Assembly: GCF_000718165.1 (NCBI RefSeq)
Contig: NZ_JOEY01000086.1
Span: 1 to 61,352, forward strand
DNA: 61,352 nt
Direction: 5' to 3'
Source of the DNA: Streptomyces fulvoviolaceus
GTDB taxonomy: Bacteria; Actinomycetota; Actinomycetes; Streptomycetales; Streptomycetaceae
Below, in pieces: positions 53,381 to 61,352 of this stretch. The notes below the pieces were generated by a model that did no database searches, was not told the origin of the DNA, and saw nothing but the letters and a program-made list of their open reading frames with translations. Position 1 is the stretch's first letter; every line of letters starts with the position of its first letter. The translations under genes were made by a program, and so were the position numbers.

Positions 53381-53473
53381 GACCATGAGCCCGACCATGA
53401 GCCCGACCATGAGCCCGACCATGAGCCCGACCATGAGCCCGACCATGAGCCCGACCATGAGCCCGACCATGAG
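53381..53473. repeat. 12-base tandem repeat, seven full copies
   Basis: GACCATGAGCCC is repeated head to tail seven times with a partial eighth. It is in frame in both strands for open reading frames, encoding Met-Ser-Pro-Thr on the plus strand, but neither frame has a supported start. The gap 52928-53646 holds nothing else I can support. Confidence 0.95.
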
Positions 53474-53646
53474 GTAGGTGCGTAGTCGGGGTGTGGTGGT
53501 GAGTCCACGGTTCGAGGGGGGTTGGGGTGTGGGTCATTGAGTCGGTACAGGATGCGGTGGTACGGGGCTCACCGCGGTCGTGTGGCTCGGCGTCTGGTTC
53601 TCAACTTTCCTACCGGCCTGCCCGGTTGGCTGGCCATCGTCCTTGT

Positions 53647-54021
53647 ATGAGGTGGTGGCAGGCGGCTCTTTGGGGCCTGGCCGGCGGGGGAGCGGCCTCG
53701 GTGCTGTCCCTTGCGACGGCCGTGGTGTCGTGCGGGTATCACTGGCCCTGGAGCAAGAAGAACAGGCGCGGGAGAGGGGAGTTGGGGCCGCGTTTGCTCG
53801 TCCTGGCCGCTGGTGCCGTGCTGGGCGCCGCGGTGGCGGCCGCCGCGCATGATCAGATCAGTGGTCCCTGGTCGGCTTTCCTCTTCGGTGTCGGCGCTCC
53901 CGCCACCATCCGCGGCCTGCTCTCCGGCGTCGAGGTCGCCCCCCCGCACCCATCCCGCGCCTGTGCCCAGGTCCGCGCCGCGCAAGCCCCTGCCCGCCCC
54001 CGGCTCGGGAGAGGTCCGTGA
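53647..54021 (+). CDS. Small membrane protein paired with a pentapeptide-repeat gene
   Basis: 124 residues from ATG 53647. Two hydrophobic segments are visible (WWQAALWGLAGGGAASVLSL and LLVLAAGAVLGAAVAAAA), separated by a basic loop, with a Pro/Ala-rich tail. The stop overlaps the next start as GTGA. Similar pairs are familiar in Streptomyces; the role is unknown. Confidence 0.65.
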   Translation: MRWWQAALWGLAGGGAASVLSLATAVVSCGYHWPWSKKNRRGRGELGPRLLVLAAGAVLGAAVAAAAHDQISGPWSAFLFGVGAPATIRGLLSGVEVAPPHPSRACAQVRAAQAPARPRLGRGP

Positions 54022-54668
54022 AGACGCACCCTGACACCCCGCTCGGCCGCCTCGCGCTGGCCGCCCATCCCTCCCGGCCGTGGCTGCACATCCAGGCCTC
54101 CCCCTGGTGGCGCCGTGTCCTGCTTGCGGCTGGTGCCCGGCAAGCGTCCTGGGCAGGAAGGGCGCTGCGCGGTGCGGACCTGTATCAAGCGAACCTGATC
54201 CGCGCGGACCTGACCGGCACGTGTCTGGCCGATGCGGACCTGGACGGCGCGGACCTGAGCGGCGCATTCCGGGATGCAGCGGATCTGAGCGGCGCGCACC
54301 TGGATGGAGTGGATCTGACCCGTGCGCGCCTGACCAATGCGCGTTTGAGCGAGGCGAATCTGGGTGGCGCGGACCTGGTCGAAGCGATCCTGTACGGCGC
54401 GGACCTGACCGGGGCAAACCTGACCGGGGCGGACCTGTGCCGCGCGGACATGATCGGCACGTACCTGACCTGTGTGAACTTGGACGGCGCGGACCTGAGC
54501 GGCGCGTATCTCGTGAATGTGACTTGGTCAGAACAAGCAGTGTGGCCTGATGAGCTTGCCGTGCAGATGCGGGCGCGCTCGGTTCCGCTCGGGCGCGGCA
54601 AGTGGCGTGTGGAAGGGTCCGGCAACAGCGGGGCCGATGTGGAAGTACCGCTCGTGCCCGCGCACTGA
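54018..54668 (+). CDS. Pentapeptide-repeat protein
   Basis: 216 residues from GTG 54018. Residues about 48-165 are A(D/N)LxG-type pentapeptides, for example LRGADLYQANLIRADLTG and GADLTGANLTGADLCRADM, which fold into a right-handed quadrilateral beta helix. The N-terminus has a basic amphipathic helix. Some members mimic DNA and protect gyrase, but nothing here shows that. Confidence 0.88.
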   Translation: MKTHPDTPLGRLALAAHPSRPWLHIQASPWWRRVLLAAGARQASWAGRALRGADLYQANLIRADLTGTCLADADLDGADLSGAFRDAADLSGAHLDGVDLTRARLTNARLSEANLGGADLVEAILYGADLTGANLTGADLCRADMIGTYLTCVNLDGADLSGAYLVNVTWSEQAVWPDELAVQMRARSVPLGRGKWRVEGSGNSGADVEVPLVPAH

Positions 54669-55356
54669 CGACAGGCCCCCGCCGGGCAGCCTGCGATGCA
54701 GAACTTTGACCCGAGATCGCCGGGGTTGCGGCCCAGACACTCTTTCAGTGAAGCCTCACCACAAGTTGGCGCGGAGTGGCGGGTTATGCCCGCTACAACC
54801 TCACCACAGTGTCGCTTTCGGTGGGCGTGTACGAGTCACCGGTCGTCGTGAACGCGGGCCCGGGGTGCGGGAGCAGGCGCGGGGCGACGGTGGAAGAGCG
54901 CGCTGTGGTCAGCCGCTGGGGCAAGGCGCCGTGTCCGTGGAGCAGTCGTACGGCGAGTGCCTTGGGGTGCCGGGCTGTGCCGGGTTGTGCTGGTCAAGGT
55001 GTGGCTGTGTCCGTGAGAAGCGACAGCGCCTGTCGGTCAGTGACGACACCACCCGGTCTCATCGGGGGAGCGGTATCGACTCCTTCCGCCTCGCCCAGAC
55101 CCGAGCCAGGGCCGAACAGGCCGTGGGCTGACGATCACAACGGGCCCTTCCTCTGTTCGTTTCTGCGCGCCGTTCCTCTACGCTCGAGGAGGTCATCAAC
55201 TACCGCATGACATCTGCCCGGTGACGGAGTCGGCGTGGGGTGCGCGTCCCCGCTCCACGCCACCACTGGATGGCTTCAGGCGCAGCCACGGGTCGGCACA
55301 TCCGGACGCCGACGACCCCGTTGGCGCGTCCCGCCGGGCGGCGAAAGGGATGCGCC
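54669..55356. other. Gap without a supported gene
   Basis: Several overlapping open frames exist, but their composition (Ser/Arg/Pro/Cys-rich, no motif) looks like shadow sequence. A ribosome-like AAAGGGA precedes the MFS start at its right end. Confidence 0.5.
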
Positions 55357-56553
55357 GTGCCTTCGGCGTCGGCGAACTACCGTACCCTGCTGCGCACTTC
55401 GGGTGCCGCGGCCTTCTTCCTTCCCGCCGCTCTCGGGCGTCTGGGCATCGCCATGACGGGGATCGGCATCGTCTGGCTGGTGCACGCACGCACCGGGTCG
55501 TATGCCGCCGCGGGTCTCGTTACCGGCGGGTTCGCTGTCGCGGACGCCGTCGCCGGGCCGCAACTCGGGCGCCTTGTCGACCGGTTCGGGCAGGCGCGGG
55601 TGCTCCCTTGCGCGCTGGGCGCACATGCCGGGGCCGTGGCGCTGTTGCTCGCCGACGCCGTTCCGGACCTCGTCGCCGGGGTGCTCGTCGGGGCAACGCT
55701 GCCCCAGCTCGGTGCCCTGTCCGCCGCTCGCTGGTCTGCCCTGTTGTCCGGCGAACGGGCTGCCGCGCTGCCCACCGCCTTCGCCCTGGAGGCCCTCGCC
55801 AACGGCGTGTCCTACATGGCCGGCCCCGCCCTGGTGAGCGTCCTCGGTGCGGCAGGCCGCCCGGGCGCCGGGGTGCTGCTCGCCGCCGCGCTCGTCGTCG
55901 GCGGCGGGCTCGCCCTCGCCGCCCAGCGCCGCACCATGCCGCCCCTCACCGGCCACGCCGAACGCAGGCACGCCGGACGCGCCCTGCTCCGCTCCGCATT
56001 CCTGCGGCAGGTCGCGCTCGGCCTCACGCTCGGGGTGTTCTTCGGCGCGATGCAGGTGTCCGTCGCCGCGTATGCCGTCGGACGCGGCACGCCGGACGCG
56101 GCAGCGCTGCTCTATTTCGCCTCCAACTGCACCAATCTGGTGGGTGGCTGGGCCTACGGAGCATGGCGTCACGGCGGCTCACCCCGGCGCCGCCAGGCCG
56201 CGGCCGCCGCCTGCCTCACCCTCGCGAGCCTTCCGCTGACCTTCCTCGACGCGCCCCTCGCGGTCGGCGCCACCCTTGCCCTGACCGGACTCGCCGTGCC
56301 GGTCCTGCTGATCCTCTCCTCCGTGCTCACAGAGTCGTCGGTCCCGCGCGCCGTCCTCACCCAGGCGTTCACCTGGGGCAACTCCGCAAGCGCGGCAGGA
56401 ATAGCGGGCGCCGCGGCGGTCGCGGGGCGGGTGGTGGACGCGGGCGGTGCGCACGGCGGCTTCGGTGTGGTGGCGGGGGCCGCGGTGGCGATGACGGTGC
56501 TGGCGCTCGGCGGTCTGCGGGACTCATCAGCAGCCGAGGACGAACGGCCTTGA
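55357..56553 (+). CDS. MFS transporter
   Basis: 398 residues from GTG 55357; the frame extends upstream to 55240 but has no better start. Roughly eleven or twelve helices are present, with an MFS-like loop GPQLGRLVDRFGQARVL. It is similar to many uncharacterised actinomycete transporters of the drug or sugar efflux class. No neighbouring regulator is seen. It is unlikely to belong to the cluster ending at 46.7-48.6 kb. Confidence 0.82.
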   Translation: MPSASANYRTLLRTSGAAAFFLPAALGRLGIAMTGIGIVWLVHARTGSYAAAGLVTGGFAVADAVAGPQLGRLVDRFGQARVLPCALGAHAGAVALLLADAVPDLVAGVLVGATLPQLGALSAARWSALLSGERAAALPTAFALEALANGVSYMAGPALVSVLGAAGRPGAGVLLAAALVVGGGLALAAQRRTMPPLTGHAERRHAGRALLRSAFLRQVALGLTLGVFFGAMQVSVAAYAVGRGTPDAAALLYFASNCTNLVGGWAYGAWRHGGSPRRRQAAAAACLTLASLPLTFLDAPLAVGATLALTGLAVPVLLILSSVLTESSVPRAVLTQAFTWGNSASAAGIAGAAAVAGRVVDAGGAHGGFGVVAGAAVAMTVLALGGLRDSSAAEDERP

Positions 56554-56747
56554 TACGGGCCGGAGGACGGCCACCATCAGGACACCGAGGAAGGAGCCGA
56601 GCACCCCCAAGCGGTGTCAAAACTCACCGACATTCTCCGCCTCACGGAATAGGAACCGCTGCCAGGACTCATCGTGATGCGGCGTTCTGTCTCATCGACA
56701 AGGCCAACCTGGTGATCGCACGTTCCGTGTCCCAGCGTCGGTTGCTG

Positions 56748-57086
56748 TTACAGCCGCTGATCGTTCACGACCTGCACCTGACCGTGGTGCAGCAGCTGTT
56801 GCCTCTTACCATGAACGAGGTGGTGCGCGCGGTTATGCGTTGCTCGCCGACTCGCCTGTGGCTGTGGTGGTGTGTCGTGGTGGAGTGTGTCGAGGGCTGC
56901 CGTATGTACCGTGTTGTGCGCGTACAGGCCGCCGGCGAAGCCGTGGATGGTGCTGTCGCCGTGCACGAGGGCCTCGTGTCCCGGGTGCGCGGGGGCGGGT
57001 GGCTGGGCGCGTACCACGCGGGCGTGGACGAACGGCACCTGCTGCTCGGCGAGTTCGAGTGCCCGGGCGCTGACTGTGGTGGGCAC
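56748..57086 (-). pseudogene. XdhC/CoxI-like N-terminal fragment
   Basis: From GTG 57086 the minus frame reads SARALELAEQQVPFVHARVV and then HGDSTIHGFAGGLYAHNTV, which resembles the opening of XdhC/CoxI maturation factors (RxPFVHATVVRAQ, GxIEGFVGGQCA). The frame soon turns into His/Pro-rich unrelated sequence. CoxI is normally encoded near coxL and inserts the active-site sulfur; this copy is broken. Confidence 0.5.
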
Positions 57087-57262
57087 GTCCGCCTCCTCCC
57101 CGACCCCCTGCTGCCTGTCCCCGATGCTTGCTCTGGCCGGTGGTGCCGGCCTGCCCTCGCCCCCTCGCTTCCTCCCCGAACCCCTGCTGCCTGTCCGGGA
57201 ATCTTGTCCCCGGGTCTTGCCCGGGTGGGTGGTGTCGGGGTGTCCTGCGCCGCTTTCCGTGC

Positions 57263-57301
57263 TTTCTGCGCCTTCTGCGCCTTCTGCGCTTTCTGCGCCT
57301 T
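57263..57301. repeat. 9-base tandem repeat downstream of coxL
   Basis: CTTCTGCGC and close variants are repeated four to five times between the coxL stop and the XdhC-like fragment. The adjacent 57087-57334 shows no gene. Confidence 0.8.
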
Positions 57302-57334
57302 TCGAGTCCTGGTTGTGTGTTCTGGGGACGCGGT

Positions 57335-59739
<2,405 letters not shown>

Positions 59740-59743
<4 letters not shown>

Positions 59744-60312
59744 GGCGTGCTCCCCGGGGCGGCCGGCGCGGCGGTCTGCGGGGCGGTCTGCGGGGTGGTG
59801 GGTTCCGCAGGTGTGGTGGGTTGTGCGGGTACGGTGGTGCGGGTGCCGGCTTCCTCGGCTGCCGCCCACCGCACGGAGCGGACGATGGTGGCGTAGCCGG
59901 TGCACCGGCAGATCTGCCCCGAGATCGCCTCCCGGATTTCCCGCTCGGACGGGTCGGGATTGCGGTCCAGCAGTGCACGTGCGGTCATCATCATGCCGGG
60001 CGTGCAGAAACCGCACTGCAGACCATGACACGCGATGAATCCCCGCTGTACGGCGTCGAGTTCACCGTCCTGCTCCAGGTCCTCGACGGTGCGCACCTCG
60101 TGTCCGCCGGCCATCGCCGCCAGTACGGTGCAGGACTTGACCGGTTCGCCGTCCAGCCAGACCACGCAGGTGCCGCAGTTGCTGGTGTCGCATCCCCAGT
60201 GGGTGCCGGTGAGCCGGAGCCGGTCGCGCAGGAAGTGGACGAGGAGCAGCCGGCCCTCGATCTCCCCGGTGACCTCTCGCCCGTTGACGGTCATGGTGAC
60301 CTGCACGGTCAC
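59740..60312 (-). CDS. coxS: CO dehydrogenase small (iron-sulfur) subunit
   Basis: 190 residues from GTG 60312 in a GTGA overlap with coxM. The two [2Fe-2S] sites are [10 protein letters not shown] with a following Cys, and [10 protein letters not shown] with ICRCTGY. It passes electrons from the large to the medium subunit. A Pro/Thr/Ala-rich tail of about 30 residues extends beyond the normal C-terminus. Confidence 0.95.
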
Positions 60313-61196
60313 CCCTCCTCTGCCTTTGCGTGGATGCGGGCCACTGCCGTGCGCAGGGTGCGCACGGTCAGTTCGCGTGCCAGGTGGCGCTTGTAGGCGG
60401 CGCTGCCGCGGCGGTCGGTCACCGGGGAGCAGCCGGCGGCCGCGATGTCCCCGGCCCGGGCGTACGCCTCCTCGCCGGGCGGCCGGCCACGCAGGGCGTC
60501 CGTGATGCCCGCGATGCCCGCGGTGTTGGGGCCGACCGCGGCCAGCCCCACCCGGGCGTCGGCGATCAGACCGTCGCCGTCCAGCCGGACGGCGGCGCCG
60601 GCCGAGACCACCGCCCAGTCCCCGGCCCGCCGTTCGACCTTCTCGTACGCGCTCGATCCCCCCGCGCGCACGGGGAGGCGGACCTCGGTCAGCATCTCCG
60701 CATCCGCCACGGCGGTCTCGTAGGGACCGCGGTGGAAGTCCTGCATCGGCACCACCCGCTCGCCGCCCGTGCCCCGGATGACGCAGCGGGCGTCGAGGGT
60801 GGTGCACACGGCGGACAGGTCCTCGGAGGGGTCGGCCTGGCACAGCGAGCCGCCGAGCGTGCCGCGGTTGCGGACCACCGGGTCGGCGATGACCCGTTCG
60901 GCATCGCGGAAGATCGGGAAGACGGCGGCGAGTTCGTCGGACTCCAGCAGCTCGCGGTGGCGTGTCAGGGCGCCGATGCGGAGCTCCCCGCCGGCGGCGC
61001 GGACGTAACCGAGCTCCCCGTGCAGGTCGTTGATGTCGATCAGGTACTCGAAGTTCGCCAGCCGCAATTTCATCATCGGCAGCAGGCTGTGCCCGCCCGC
61101 CACCAGCCGGGCCGTGTCACCGAGCCGGTCCAGCAGGGCGATCGCCTCCTGGACGCTGCTCACCCGCATGTACTCGAACGGGGCCGGAACCTGCAT
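60309..61196 (-). CDS. coxM: CO dehydrogenase medium (FAD) subunit
   Basis: 295 residues. The FAD-binding loops are AGGHSLLPMMKLRLA (about 34-48) and DPVVRNRGTLGGSLCQADPS (about 105-124). The order coxM-coxS-coxL, with overlaps throughout, is the form I operon order. Bases 61197-61352 upstream would hold its promoter; no clear boxes were identified. Confidence 0.95.
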   Translation of the reverse strand: MQVPAPFEYMRVSSVQEAIALLDRLGDTARLVAGGHSLLPMMKLRLANFEYLIDINDLHGELGYVRAAGGELRIGALTRHRELLESDELAAVFPIFRDAERVIADPVVRNRGTLGGSLCQADPSEDLSAVCTTLDARCVIRGTGGERVVPMQDFHRGPYETAVADAEMLTEVRLPVRAGGSSAYEKVERRAGDWAVVSAGAAVRLDGDGLIADARVGLAAVGPNTAGIAGITDALRGRPPGEEAYARAGDIAAAGCSPVTDRRGSAAYKRHLARELTVRTLRTAVARIHAKAEEG

Positions 61197-61352
61197 ACCC
61201 GCCTCCCCCCTCTTTCCGGCCCGGGCCCCCGGCCCGGCGTCCGGGGCGCCGTGTCCGGGCCCATTGGGCGCCCGCCGGCGCAGGGTGTCAACGGCTGGTT
61301 AACCGTTCACTTAATCCGCCCGCCCGCCCGCCCGTCCGACTGACCGGCCGGG

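Noticed and set aside
53381..53473. CRISPR array
   Set aside because: The 12-base units are contiguous with no spacers, and no cas genes are nearby.
54669..55210. Hypothetical protein of about 140 residues
   Set aside because: Competing overlapping frames with no ribosome site, motif or codon bias.

Overview
The window looks like chromosomal DNA of a Streptomyces-type actinomycete. It is about 70 percent G+C, genes run in tight stop-start overlaps (ATGA, GTGA), GTG starts are common, and the families are typical of that group: NRPS, CGNR regulator, pentapeptide-repeat protein and aerobic CO dehydrogenase. No housekeeping RNA genes were seen.

Layout. 0-3.1 kb: flank with an XRE/coiled-coil protein, a truncated tyrosine recombinase and RidA. 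3.3-23.4 kb: left arm of a biosynthetic cluster, mostly on the minus strand. It holds a class II aldolase, two HAD phosphatases, a PLP aminotransferase, a two-module NRPS, a prolyl oligopeptidase, an SbnB-type dehydrogenase, a carbamoyltransferase, an acyl-CoA dehydrogenase pseudogene, a FemAB-like acyltransferase and a secreted peptidase-like hydrolase. A threonine-synthase-like gene lies on the plus strand. 23.9-28.2 kb: a graveyard of ISAs1, IS5 and IS110 remnants. 28.3-33.2 kb: TauD dioxygenase, flavin reductase, a second FemAB-like gene, an intact acyl-CoA dehydrogenase and an aldolase fragment. 33.5-46.7 kb: plus-strand arm with five intact ATP-grasp ligases, an SbnA-type synthase, two NAD(P)-type dehydrogenase/epimerase genes, a FAD monooxygenase, a MOSC protein and an MFS exporter. 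46.9-48.6 kb: more IS debris and a broken ATP-grasp copy. 48.7-56.6 kb: flank with MFS genes, a CGNR protein, an apparently intact IS3 element, an SDR and a pentapeptide-repeat pair. 57.3-61.2 kb: coxMSL for form I aerobic CO dehydrogenase.

How the genes fit together. SbnA (34.8 kb) and SbnB (8.2 kb) form the known two-enzyme route to L-2,3-diaminopropionate, and they sit on opposite arms. This links the arms into one pathway despite the IS block between them. The carbamoyltransferase next to SbnB and the acyl-CoA dehydrogenase recall the VioB/VioK/VioL/VioJ route to beta-ureidoalanine and its dehydro form. The aldolase, phosphatases, aminotransferase and threonine-synthase-like enzyme could make a second unusual amino acid. 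The NRPS has one adenylation domain with a cysteine-type code and one with two aspartates in its pocket. Its heterocyclization-type domain has lost the residues expected for ring formation. The ATP-grasp and FemAB-like enzymes would add further amide bonds outside the NRPS, and the dioxygenase and monooxygenase would tailor the product. I cannot match this gene set to a known product, so the structure is inference.

The cluster carries several duplicated pieces in different states of decay (FemAB/acyl-CoA dehydrogenase, aldolase/ATP-grasp 5-prime ends, an aminotransferase scrap, an ATP-grasp C-terminus). It appears to have been partly duplicated and then pruned around IS elements.
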